Of a DNA stretch of 64,000 bases, positions 1-7,750 are shown one piece after another (position 1 is the stretch's first letter; each line of letters opens with the position of its first letter). The notes beneath the pieces were generated by a model, which worked only from the letters and a program-made list of their open reading frames with translations, made no database searches and was not told the DNA's origin. This stretch comes from a gamma proteobacterium HdN1 (lineage in GTDB: Bacteria > Pseudomonadota > Gammaproteobacteria > Pseudomonadales > Ketobacteraceae). The stretch is from the NCBI GenBank assembly GCA_000198515.1, contig FP929140.1:3818527-3882526 (forward strand), in the 5' to 3' direction. A program made the position numbers and the translations under genes.

Positions 1-354
1 TCAATTTATCTTTATCACTCTTGGAGCGCGCCCTAGAAAAGGAAAATCTTCAGCGCGCGTTCAACCAAGTGGTACGCAACAAAGGCGCTCCCGGAATAGA
101 CGGCATGCCCGTCGAAGATCTGGAAAGCCACTTGCGGCATCACTGGCCAACGCTCCGACAATCATTACTCGATGGAACCTACCAACCCAAACCGGTAAAA
201 CGGGTTGAAATACCCAAAGGCGACGGCACTAAGCGCGCACTTGGAATTCCGACCGTGATCGACCGGTTTGTGCAGCAAATCATAGCGCAAGCACTTTCAG
301 CGTTATGGGAGCCGCACTTCCACCCCAGCAGTTTTGGTTTTCGCCCAGCACGCT
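1..354 (+). pseudogene. ltrA: 5' fragment of a group II intron reverse transcriptase
   Basis: This stretch matches positions 8260-8613 base for base as far as I can compare by eye, so it is a second copy of the N-terminal part of the class C intron reverse transcriptase found further right. It covers the N-terminal RT0/RT1-like region including the G-I-D-G-M motif and the S-F-G-F-R-P-A-R segment, but lacks the catalytic YADD. Identity stops sharply after 354, where the sequence runs into a toxin gene on the other strand. The window edge hides the start. It cannot encode a working enzyme. Whether the rest of an intron lies to the left is not visible. Confidence 0.9.
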
Positions 355-385
355 GCTCGGCGGCGGTAGCCCAGATGACCTTCAT
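355..385 (-). pseudogene. N-terminal remnant of RelE/ParE-family toxin
   Basis: Directly after the antitoxin on the minus strand an ATG overlaps its stop (ATGA arrangement, 382-385). The first ten codons read MKVIWATAAE, the usual opening of ParE/RelE-type toxins. The frame then runs into the inverted reverse transcriptase fragment at 354 and becomes meaningless. The toxin has therefore been cut off by the rearrangement that brought in the intron fragment, leaving an orphan antitoxin. The family call rests on the short N-terminus, the overlap and the context, so it is moderately secure. Confidence 0.6.
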
Positions 386-675
386 GCCCCTGCGCCGCCA
401 GCCTTGGCCAGCAGCTGTGCGCGTCGTGCAGCGAAGCGTGCCTCGACCTCATCCGCGCTGGCGTAGTCACCGGCTCGGATTTGCTCCCGCGCATCCGCGA
501 CCTTGCCACGCAGAAATTCCTCATACTCGCGCGATTGGCGCTGGCGTTGCACGAACTCACGCATCAGTTCACGCAGGATTTGCGAGGCCGGGCGATGGCT
601 GGCCTTAGCCTCGGCCATGAACTCAGCGCGCAGCTCTGGCTCAAGCTTCATGGTGAAAACGGCTTCTTTGGGCAT
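382..675 (-). CDS. Orphan type II antitoxin (ribbon-helix-helix type)
   Basis: A 97-residue protein. Its N-terminal 45 residues look like a ribbon-helix-helix DNA-binding domain (TMKLEPELRAEFMAEA, then a helix with S-Q-I-L-R-E-L-M). The C-terminal half is charged and helical and fits a toxin-wrapping tail of ParD/RelB type. It overlaps the start of a toxin gene by four bases, the normal layout of such operons, but that toxin is truncated. It probably still binds its own promoter region (676-740). The exact antitoxin family is not certain. Confidence 0.75.
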   Translation of the reverse strand: MPKEAVFTMKLEPELRAEFMAEAKASHRPASQILRELMREFVQRQRQSREYEEFLRGKVADAREQIRAGDYASADEVEARFAARRAQLLAKAGGAGA

Positions 676-799
676 GGTGTGCCTCCAAAAATCTTATGTA
701 CTGACCAAGTATATACGTCGTCAGTATTTGAGTCATCCGCAATGATCTGGGCATCCTGCTTAAGAGTCGCCTTTGCGAAAAAGGAAACATGGTCCTTAC

Positions 800-842
800 T
801 TGCCACTGATCGGTTCTTTCACTAAGATAGTAATAGATTACT
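800..842 (+). promoter_or_regulatory. Probable promoter and operator of the tetR-exporter operon
   Basis: A sigma-70-like pair TTGCCA (800-805) and TAAGAT (823-828) is separated by 17 bases. Immediately downstream is the palindrome AGTAAT-AG-ATTACT (829-842), placed where a TetR dimer bound there would block transcription start. This is inference from position and symmetry. Confidence 0.5.
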
Positions 843-860
843 TACTTTGTGGGGCGGCCC

Positions 861-1478
861 ATGAGCAGTCATTCCAAGCATCTCCCTGCCGAAGAGCGTC
901 GGGCGGCGACGGTTGAGGCGGTTGTCGAGCTGGCCGCCGAACAAAACCCGAGCGACATCACGACCACCGCCATTGCACAGCGCATGGGGCTGACCCAAGG
1001 TGCGCTGTTTCGCCATTTCCCAACCAAGGACGCGATTCTGGAATCCGTGATGGGCTGGGTGGCCGAGCGTCTGCTCGCCCGTGTCGACAAAGCGGCGGCA
1101 AGTGCGGCATCACCGATGGCGGCGCTGGAGGCGATGTTCATGGCGCACATCGACTTTGTTGCCGAGCATCCCGGCGTACCACGGATGCTCTTTGGAGAAT
1201 TGCAGCGCCCTGGCGATACCTTGCCAAAAAAAATGGTGAAGACATTGGTCCGCCGCTACCGAGAACGCCTACAGCACCTGCTCGAGACAGGCAAGACACA
1301 AGGGGAGTTGCATGCACAATTGGACATCGAGGCCGCCTCGGTGTCGTTCATTGGCTCGATTCAAGGCCTAGTGATGCAGTCGTTGTTAGCCGGCGACGTC
1401 ACGCACATGCGGCGTGATGCACTGGGCGTATTCGCGATCTATCGGCGAGGCATTGCTCGCGTCAGGAGTACATCATGA
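861..1478 (+). CDS. TetR/AcrR-family transcriptional regulator
   Basis: A 205-residue repressor. The N-terminal helix-turn-helix is typical of TetR: ITTTAIAQRMGLTQGALFRHFPTKDAIL, residues about 33-60. The C-terminal part is the variable ligand-binding and dimerisation domain. I chose ATG 861, which has a GGGGCGG run upstream; an in-frame GTG at 849 would add four residues. The stop overlaps the ATG of the adaptor gene (ATGA at 1475-1478), so the regulator is the first gene of the exporter operon and presumably represses it until an exported compound binds. Confidence 0.9.
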   Translation: MSSHSKHLPAEERRAATVEAVVELAAEQNPSDITTTAIAQRMGLTQGALFRHFPTKDAILESVMGWVAERLLARVDKAAASAASPMAALEAMFMAHIDFVAEHPGVPRMLFGELQRPGDTLPKKMVKTLVRRYRERLQHLLETGKTQGELHAQLDIEAASVSFIGSIQGLVMQSLLAGDVTHMRRDALGVFAIYRRGIARVRSTS

Positions 1479-2626
1479 AATTTCCACGCCTGCAACGCCG
1501 CACGCTGATGCTCATCGCCATCATCGTGCCGCTCCTAATGTTGCTCATTTATGTGGCCGCGCGATTCGGGCCATTGGCCCCGACTGAAGTCACGGTCAGC
1601 ACGGTTGAATCCCGGACGGTTGCCCCGGCTCTATTCGGCATCGGCACGGTGCAGGCACGCTACACCTACAAAATCGGCCCGACCTTTGCTGGTCGCGTCA
1701 AACGACTGGACGTACACGTCGGCGACGCGGTTAAGGCAGGTCAGGTGCTCGGAGAGATGGACGCGGTGGATTTGGATGATCGCATCGCCGCGCAGCAGGC
1801 GGCGATCAAAAGTTCAGAAGCCGCTTTGAAGCAGGCTTCGGCCAAGCAGGATTTTGCACAGACGCAAACAAACCGCTATGAACAGTTGCTGGCGGTACAC
1901 AACACCAGCGAAGAAAACGTCTCCACCAAACGTCAGGAATTGTCGATTGCCAATGCCGCTTTGGCTGCTGCACGCGAAGATATCGTTCGCCTACGCGCCG
2001 AGTTGGAGGGATTGCGCGCTCAGCGCGGCAATCTGCGCTTGGTTGCACCGGTGGCCGGGCTGGTCGCCACACGTGACGCCGATCCGGGTACCACAGTGGT
2101 TGCTGGGCAAGCCGTGGTCGAAGTTATCGATCCGACAAGCCTGTGGATCGACACGCGCTTCGATCAGATCAGCGCTGATGGTCTGGCAGCGGGTTTGCCC
2201 ACCAAGGTCACCCTGCGTTCACGCCAATCACAAGTGCTTTCTGGTCGGGTGATGCGCATTGAACCGCGTGCTGACGCCGTGACGGAAGAGACTCTGGCAA
2301 AGATCATTTTTGATACGCAGCCCACCCCGCTACCTCCTTTGGGCGAGTTGGCCGAAATCACCGTACAACTGGGTGAATTACCCGCTGCGCCGACGATTCC
2401 CAATGCCGCTTTGCGCACAGTCAATGGCCAGCGCGGCGTATGGAAATTGGTGGATGGCGATCTGGCATTTACGCCACTCCTATTTGGCCGCGCTGATCTC
2501 GAAGGCAATGTGCAGGTGCTCAAAGGACTTACGGCGGGTGAGCGCGTCGTTGTCTATAGCGACAAAATCCTCAGCGCGAAGAGCCGGATTCATATCGTCG
2601 AGCGCCTGACTGGAGTTGCACCATGA
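1475..2626 (+). CDS. HlyD-family periplasmic adaptor of an ABC exporter
   Basis: A 383-residue membrane-fusion protein. It has one N-terminal membrane anchor (about residues 10-30), a lipoyl-like half-motif around residues 70-95 (G-R-V-K-R-L-D-V-H-V-G-D-A-V-K-A-G-Q), a coiled-coil hairpin of about 100 residues (about 105-190), then the second lipoyl half (V-A-P-V-A-G-L-V) and beta-barrel domains. Such adaptors link an inner-membrane ABC transporter to the outer membrane. It overlaps the regulator upstream and the permease downstream by four bases each, which implies translational coupling. It resembles DevB-type adaptors; the substrate is unknown. Confidence 0.88.
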   Translation: MKFPRLQRRTLMLIAIIVPLLMLLIYVAARFGPLAPTEVTVSTVESRTVAPALFGIGTVQARYTYKIGPTFAGRVKRLDVHVGDAVKAGQVLGEMDAVDLDDRIAAQQAAIKSSEAALKQASAKQDFAQTQTNRYEQLLAVHNTSEENVSTKRQELSIANAALAAAREDIVRLRAELEGLRAQRGNLRLVAPVAGLVATRDADPGTTVVAGQAVVEVIDPTSLWIDTRFDQISADGLAAGLPTKVTLRSRQSQVLSGRVMRIEPRADAVTEETLAKIIFDTQPTPLPPLGELAEITVQLGELPAAPTIPNAALRTVNGQRGVWKLVDGDLAFTPLLFGRADLEGNVQVLKGLTAGERVVVYSDKILSAKSRIHIVERLTGVAP

Positions 2627-3825
2627 TCAGCCTCGCCGGGCGTGACATTCTCCATGCATGGGGAAAGTTCATCTTTACCGGCGTCGGGTTGGGGCTATTG
2701 ATCGGTGTCACTCTCACGATGGCGGGTGTGTATCGCGGCATGGTCGACGATGGGAAAGTCTTGCTCGACAACAGCGGCGCAGATCTGTGGGTGGTGCAAA
2801 AAGACACCCTGGGCCCCTACGCCGAATCCTCCAGCATTCCCGATGATTTGTGGCGCAGCATCCGCACCATGCCAGGCGTGGCAGAGGCGGTCAATGTCAC
2901 TTATCTGACCATGCAGGTAGTCAAAGGAAGCAAAGACGTGCGTGCGATGGTGGTCGGTATCACTGCCGGTGAGGCGGGAACTCCCGGGTGGCCACCCCAG
3001 CTTGTCGCTGGTCGTCAAATCACGCGCAGCCATTACGAGGCGGTCGCAGATATCGCTACTGGTTTTCAGTTGGGTGATGTCCTGAAAATCCGCCGCAACC
3101 ACTATACAGTGGTCGGCCTCACGCGCCGCATGGTGTCGTCCAGTGGCGACCCGATGGTGTTTATTCCGCTCAAGGATGCGCAGGAAGCCCAGTTCTTGAA
3201 GGACAACGATGCGATTCTGATGCAGCGCAGGCGCACCGAAGCCAACCCAGCTTTCAACCGCCCCGGGGTGCCCGGGCTGCTCGATGCCGTGATCGCCTCA
3301 CAGACCAGTAACAGCTCAGTCAACGCGGTGCTGGTGCGTATCCAGCCCGAATTCTCGCAGAAGGAGGTGGCCGAGCCGATTCGTCGCTGGAAGCGACTTA
3401 CCGTGTACGACCGTGCCCAGATGGAATCCATTTTGGTGGGCAAGCTCATCGCGACCTCAGCCAAGCAGATCGGCATGTTTTTGGTGATTCTGGCGCTGGT
3501 CAGCGCCGCCATCGTGGCCTTCATCATCTACACGCTGACGATGGATAAGATTCGGGAAATTGCGGTGTTAAAGCTCATCGGTACGCGCAATCGCACCATC
3601 GCCTGGATGATTTTGCAACAAGCCTTGGTGTTGGGCGTCATCGGTTTTGTGGTCGGCAAAATCAGCGCCACCTTTGCTGCCCCGCTGTTTCCCAAGTATG
3701 TGTTGTTAACGCCAGCCGATTCAGTCCTGGGGTTTTTCGCCGTGCTGGCCATCTGCGTGCTGTCTAGCATCGTCGCCATTCGCATGGCGCTCAAGGTCGA
3801 TCCGGCCGAAGCGATTGGAGGCTGA
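2623..3825 (+). CDS. FtsX/DevC-like ABC exporter permease
   Basis: A 400-residue permease of the FtsX/MacB superfamily. One membrane helix lies near the N-terminus (about 18-38). A periplasmic domain of some 220 residues follows, with the D-L-W-V-V-Q segment seen in DevC proteins. Three more helices lie at about 285-310, 330-355 and 365-390. The cytoplasmic loop K-I-R-E-I-A-V-L-K-L-I-G-T is the family's hallmark. These permeases usually act as mechanotransmitters with a partner ATPase and an HlyD adaptor, both present here. Likely export of a small hydrophobic or toxic compound, or a lipid; nothing in the sequence fixes the substrate. Confidence 0.88.
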   Translation: MISLAGRDILHAWGKFIFTGVGLGLLIGVTLTMAGVYRGMVDDGKVLLDNSGADLWVVQKDTLGPYAESSSIPDDLWRSIRTMPGVAEAVNVTYLTMQVVKGSKDVRAMVVGITAGEAGTPGWPPQLVAGRQITRSHYEAVADIATGFQLGDVLKIRRNHYTVVGLTRRMVSSSGDPMVFIPLKDAQEAQFLKDNDAILMQRRRTEANPAFNRPGVPGLLDAVIASQTSNSSVNAVLVRIQPEFSQKEVAEPIRRWKRLTVYDRAQMESILVGKLIATSAKQIGMFLVILALVSAAIVAFIIYTLTMDKIREIAVLKLIGTRNRTIAWMILQQALVLGVIGFVVGKISATFAAPLFPKYVLLTPADSVLGFFAVLAICVLSSIVAIRMALKVDPAEAIGG

Positions 3826-3827
3826 CG

Positions 3828-4538
3828 ATGGCAGGCAAAGGCATTCACATCGAAGGGCTCTCCAAACGCTACGGCGAGGGCGATACGGCGGTACTCGCAC
3901 TGAAGGACGTGAATATGCACGTCGCTCCTGGCGAAGTCGTCGGACTGATCGGGCCTTCTGGATCGGGCAAGAGCACCTTGCTTAAATGTTTGGGTGCGGT
4001 GATCGACCCGACCGCCGGTCGTATGGTTCTGGGTGATGAAGTTATCTTTGATGGCGGGTGGAAAGTGCGCGATCTGCGCGCGCTACGCCGCGACAAGATC
4101 GGCTTCGTGTTTCAGGCACCGTATCTGATCCCGTTTCTGGATGTTACCGACAACGTTGCGCTGCTGCCGATGCTGGCAGGTATGCCCAACGACGAGGCGC
4201 GCACCCGGGCGCTGGAACTGCTGACGGCATTAGACGTACAGCATCGCGCCAAGGCCATGCCATCCCAGCTATCCGGCGGCGAGCAGCAGCGTGTCGCCAT
4301 TGCGCGCGGGCTGGTGAATCGGCCGCCGGTCATTTTGGCTGACGAACCCACTGCGCCCTTGGACTCGGTGCGTGCCATGGCGGTGATTCGCATCCTCAAT
4401 GACATGGCACAGCGTTTTCAGACCGCCGTCATTGTTGTCACCCACGATGAAAAAATCATCCCAACCTTCAAGCGCATTTATCACATCCGCGACGGCATCA
4501 CCCACGAGGAAGTGGGTGAAGGACGCCGCTTCGACTGA
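3828..4538 (+). CDS. ABC exporter ATP-binding protein (MacB/LolD/DevA-like)
   Basis: A 236-residue ABC ATPase. It has a complete set of motifs: Walker [10 protein letters not shown] (about 42-50), Q-loop F-Q-A-P, signature LSGGEQQR (about 146-153), Walker B VILADEP, and the switch histidine in V-V-T-H-D. After Walker B the usual A-A-L-D-S is A-P-L-D-S. It starts two bases after the permease stop. It belongs to the subgroup that powers FtsX-like permeases, so genes 1475-4538 form one three-part exporter. Confidence 0.92.
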   Translation: MAGKGIHIEGLSKRYGEGDTAVLALKDVNMHVAPGEVVGLIGPSGSGKSTLLKCLGAVIDPTAGRMVLGDEVIFDGGWKVRDLRALRRDKIGFVFQAPYLIPFLDVTDNVALLPMLAGMPNDEARTRALELLTALDVQHRAKAMPSQLSGGEQQRVAIARGLVNRPPVILADEPTAPLDSVRAMAVIRILNDMAQRFQTAVIVVTHDEKIIPTFKRIYHIRDGITHEEVGEGRRFD

Positions 4539-4549
4539 ATGGAGACACC

Positions 4550-4999
4550 ATGAATACTTTCCACAAATCCATTTTGATGATTGCGGTGACGGCAATCGTC
4601 GCACTAGCTGGTTCCGCGATGGCAGAAAACGTGGCACCTGCCGAGAGGGGAAAGCCTCTGGCGCTGCGTAGTGTGATGGACAAGCTTGGACGAGATATGC
4701 AGGCCGTCACGGGTGCGATTTCGAAGGAAGGCTGGGCGCTGGTCGCAGCACTTGCTCCCCAGATCGCCAGTCATGCGGAACCGCCCTTGTCAGAAAAAGT
4801 GCGCATTCTCGCGTGGCTCGGCGGCGAAGCTGGCTTGCCTGCTGAAAAGCGTGCATCGCTGGCGGCATTGGACGCGGCTGCCGCAAAATATCAAGGTTTT
4901 GTCCTTGACGCATTGCGCAACGTAGCCGATAGTATTGATCTGCATCAATCTCTCGGCGGGGGCAATGTCGGGATCAAGGAAGTGGCGTCACGGGTATAG
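4550..4999 (+). CDS. Small secreted protein, cytochrome c'-like fold without heme motif (tentative)
   Basis: A 149-residue protein with a clear signal peptide ending at A-M-A (about residue 25). The mature part is helical, with spacing like cytochrome c556/c' four-helix bundles (an M-Q-A-V helix, then G-W-A-L-V-A-A-L-A-P-Q-I-A-S-H), but no CxxCH heme-binding site is present. It starts eleven bases after the ATPase stop and so is probably the last gene of the exporter operon. It may bind or sense the exported compound in the periplasm. The fold suggestion is weak. Confidence 0.6.
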   Translation: MNTFHKSILMIAVTAIVALAGSAMAENVAPAERGKPLALRSVMDKLGRDMQAVTGAISKEGWALVAALAPQIASHAEPPLSEKVRILAWLGGEAGLPAEKRASLAALDAAAAKYQGFVLDALRNVADSIDLHQSLGGGNVGIKEVASRV

Positions 5000-5225
5000 G
5001 AAGAATAAAGCTCCTTTTCGCCAAAATCATATCATAGGAAACTAGGGCATGAGCTGCCCAATTACCCTGTAGACGCCAAAATCTTGCCTTTTCGTTTCGG
5101 TTTTGTGGCCTCGCTCGCGCAACTTTCGAGCGATTTTGTGGAAAAATCACTCGGCAGACCTAGAGCATCCTGCCGCGTTATCGCAGCAAGTCGTTGGTGA
5201 TTCAATTGCGGTGGTGAAAGAGGCG

Positions 5226-6713
5226 CTAGAACAGCGCCGTCTGAGCCGGCGGTCCCCTTGCCTCGTTGACGCGGGGCAAGGGCGGCGACTCCTTCATCGC
5301 CAGATGTTGCAGAATTTTTTCGATCACGGCAGGGTCTTCGATGCAAGAGACCACCTTGACGTGCCCGCCGCAAAGCTCGCACTTTTCTATGTCGATGTTG
5401 AAAATGCGCTTCAATCGTTGCATCCAGGTCATGGCTTTGCGGCGTTCGGCAATGGTCTTTTCTAAGCATCCCTGTTCCGCAGGTTTCCTCCCCTTACCTC
5501 TTTTTGCTGGCGTGATCAGCGCCCGATGTTTACTGTTGGGGGCGAAAATACCGTGGAACCGCGTCAGGTTTACGCGCGGTTTCGGCACCAGTGCCGCCAA
5601 TCGCGCAATGAAATCCAGCGGATCGAAAAATACATGGCTGGTGCCATCCCGGTACGGCGTCTTCAGTTCATAGCGGACTTTACCGTTGCCGGTGAGCGTC
5701 AGCCGCTTTTCCGAGACCGCTGGCCGGGAAATGTAGCGGCACAGCCTTTCCAGCACGTCGCGTTGGTGGGGTTCGGCCATCACGCCAGCGTGCAAGGAAA
5801 AGCCTGCTTGCTTGGCTACCCGGTCTGATTCTCTGGGCGTGTCCAATCTGGGTGGAAGACTTTGCAGAGTGAGCACCTTGCGTCCTTTCTGCGGCCCCAT
5901 TGCGATACGGTATGTTATGGAATGCCCCTGCAACTGGCTGAGGGCATCATCCTCTTGGGCGATGGAATCCATCTGCAAGTAAGTGTTTTCATCATCGCGT
6001 TGCAGTAAGCCCTTCTTCTCCAGAAACCGGGTGACGCGATGACTGATCTGATGCACGAGCGTGTTGAGTTCTTCTATGTTGGGTGCCTTGACGCGGTGAA
6101 AGCGCATGACGCCGTATTTGTCCTCGGCGTACACACCGTCAAGAAACAGCATGTGGAAATGGATATTCAGATTCAGTGCAGAACCGAAGCGCTGGATCAG
6201 GGTGACAGCACCCGTATGGGCGGTGCGCTTGTTGAACCCGGCTTTCTTGACCAAGTGAGTGGCCAGTGTTCGATAGACGATCTCCAGCACCTTGCCCATC
6301 ATGGCGGGTTGCTGAGCCAGCAGAAACCGCAGCTCATAGGGGAAACTCAGTACCCACTGCCGGATAGACTCTTTGGGCAACACTTCATCCACCAGCAACG
6401 TAGCGCATTCTGCCATCCGCCGAGCGCCGCAACTTGGGCAGAAACCCCGCCGTTTGCAACTGAAAGCAACCAAGCGCTCGTGTTTGCAATCTTCGCAGCA
6501 CACGCGCAGGAATCCGTAGTCGAGGCGACCGCATTTGAGGAAATCGTCAAATTCCTGCTGGACGAAGGCGGGCAGATTTTGTCCTTGGGCTTCGAGCTGG
6601 GCACGAAACGCGGGGTAAGAGGTTTCGATGAGTTGATAGAGCAGCGTTTCTTCCGGCCGGTGGCGCTCATAGGGGAGCGTCGGAGCAGGCGCGGCCATCC
6701 TGGCCAATGACAT
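5226..6713 (-). CDS. IS91-family transposase
   Basis: A 495-residue transposase of the IS91/IS801 type (HUH rolling-circle enzymes). An N-terminal zinc-binding part has C-C-E-D-C and then C-K-R-R-G-F-C-P-S-C-G-A-R-R-M (about residues 70-100). The HUH motif is H-F-H-M-L-F-L-D-G-V-Y (about 185). Near residue 385 is the family signature P-K-P-R-V-N-L-T-R-F-H-G-I-F-A-P. A further C-E-L-C-G-G lies near the C-terminus. The length is normal and the frame is intact, so it may be active. IS91 elements lack terminal inverted repeats and I could not fix their ends; they probably lie near 5030 and 6770. Such elements can mobilise flanking DNA, which fits the mixed neighbourhood. Confidence 0.92.
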   Translation of the reverse strand: MSLARMAAPAPTLPYERHRPEETLLYQLIETSYPAFRAQLEAQGQNLPAFVQQEFDDFLKCGRLDYGFLRVCCEDCKHERLVAFSCKRRGFCPSCGARRMAECATLLVDEVLPKESIRQWVLSFPYELRFLLAQQPAMMGKVLEIVYRTLATHLVKKAGFNKRTAHTGAVTLIQRFGSALNLNIHFHMLFLDGVYAEDKYGVMRFHRVKAPNIEELNTLVHQISHRVTRFLEKKGLLQRDDENTYLQMDSIAQEDDALSQLQGHSITYRIAMGPQKGRKVLTLQSLPPRLDTPRESDRVAKQAGFSLHAGVMAEPHQRDVLERLCRYISRPAVSEKRLTLTGNGKVRYELKTPYRDGTSHVFFDPLDFIARLAALVPKPRVNLTRFHGIFAPNSKHRALITPAKRGKGRKPAEQGCLEKTIAERRKAMTWMQRLKRIFNIDIEKCELCGGHVKVVSCIEDPAVIEKILQHLAMKESPPLPRVNEARGPPAQTALF

Positions 6714-7069
6714 GATTCAATCCCTTGAAGCTGTACATGCATACAGCCTAACAATTGCTCAAGGTATTGGACAGGGGTAGAAAGGGGCGCGGATGTTTGG
6801 ACGCAGGCTGGATGCCAAGGTGAGGTGTGAGGCTGGACGCAGAGATGCGCCATCGGATCGAGCGCAGTTGTTGGCGCAATGGGTCAGGATGCTCCTAAGA
6901 TATTCTGTCGGTAATTTGCAAAATGGCCTCCCGCAAAAAAGCAAGACGGTCGCAAGAGGTGGGATGCCATGGTGCCGCTTTGGTGGCCCGCAACGTCACA
7001 TAACATGCAACTCGATCCGATCGCTGCGCGACGGCTCAGTTTGCGCGGTTGGGCTTCATGTGAGGTGGT
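6714..7069. other. Gap without a recognisable gene; IS91 upstream flank and attC-like end
   Basis: No coding frame here looks real. The left part is the 5' flank of the IS91 transposase and probably holds its terminus. The right part (about 6998-7054) can fold into an attC-like hairpin, described separately. Confidence 0.5.
6998..7054 (+). repeat. attC-like integron recombination site (candidate)
   Basis: The segment ends in GTTGGGC (7048-7054), which fits the attC core GTTRRRY. It begins with ACATAAC (6998-7004), one base off RYYYAAC. Between them the arms GCAA...TTGC and GATCCG-A-TCGC...GCGACGGCTC pair with one mismatch and one unpaired A, the asymmetry typical of attC. The next gene starts 16 bases after the core, as in gene cassettes. 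Pairing is less perfect than at the second site (7696). Confidence 0.5.
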
Positions 7070-7695
7070 ATGTTGAAACTGAACCCACAAATCGCAGATA
7101 TCCTTGAGCCGGCATACGGCCCTTGCCCAGGTTTCTCCAGCACATGCCATGGCATTATGCGGTGGGACCCAGATGGCGGGCATGTGCCACGTGGATTTCG
7201 GGGCGCCGCTGGAGCGTTGGAGGACATTGAGCTTGTATTGGTCTACGCGGAACCTGGCGATCCGTTGCCAGGAGAAAGACACTCGGGACTTGAATCCGCA
7301 TATTCATTCTCTAATAACACGTTCGCTGGTGGTGCTACGCAGTTTCACACTAATGTAAAAACAATAATTAGCTCGTGCTGGCCTCGACTACCATTTGAAG
7401 AGCAAATGAAAAAGTATGGATGACTGAATCTGTACTTTGCTCAGCGCCAAAAGAGGGTGGAAGAGTCCCGGCCGCCGTATGCAGGGAATGCGGCTCTCGC
7501 TATTTGCTCAAGCAACTGGAGCTTCTTCCCCACGCCCTGGTGGTTGCTCTAGGGAGCAAAGCACGCGATCGTCTTCGAATGCTTGGAATTACCGCGTTCC
7601 TAGAAGTGCATTCAGTGGCACCGCCCGGCTGTAACCACCGTGGTGCGCGTGAGTCTTGGTCAAAAATTCCGGAAGCCTTAAAGAAGGCCCGGTGA
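7070..7695 (+). pseudogene. Frameshifted uracil-DNA-glycosylase-like cassette gene
   Basis: Two overlapping frames, 7070-7423 (117 codons) and 7420-7695 (91 codons), read as one protein of about 208 residues if one base is restored near 7417, where T-A-T-G-G-A-T-G would be T-A-T-T-G-G-A-T-G. The joined protein has conserved-looking stretches: W-D-P-D-G-G-H-V-P-R-G-F-R-G, L-V-Y-A-E-P-G-D-P, S-V-L-C-S-A-P, and V-H-S-V-A-P-P-G-C-N-H-R-G-A-R. The layout suggests the uracil-DNA glycosylase superfamily, but I am not sure of the family. The stop lies directly before an attC site, as expected for an integron cassette. The frameshift probably kills the gene unless it is a sequencing error. Confidence 0.55.
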
Positions 7696-7750
7696 GCCCA
7701 ACAAGTCATTCAAGCGGACAGCGCTACGCGCTGCCGCTTAACTCCGGCGT
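7696..7750 (+). repeat. attC site (left part), split by a group II intron
   Basis: GCCCAAC (7696-7702) matches the RYYYAAC box and sits right after the upstream stop codon. A near-perfect 12-bp hairpin follows: AAGCGG-A-CAGCGC (7712-7724), loop TAC, GCGCTGCCGCTT (7728-7739), with a single extrahelical A, the hallmark of attC. The sequence then reads CCGGCGT up to 7750. The expected continuation of the core, TAGCC, is found at 9596-9600 after the intron, so the joined core is GCGTTAGCC, fitting GTTRRRY. Confidence 0.82.

Noticed and set aside
44-608. Reading the frame 21-608 as one real protein
   Set aside because: The C-terminal half is the antisense of the antitoxin gene; only the first 354 bases are true reverse transcriptase.
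6039-6710. Long rightward frame opposite the IS91 transposase
   Set aside because: It is the antisense of a clearly coding transposase with zinc and HUH motifs; no family features of its own.
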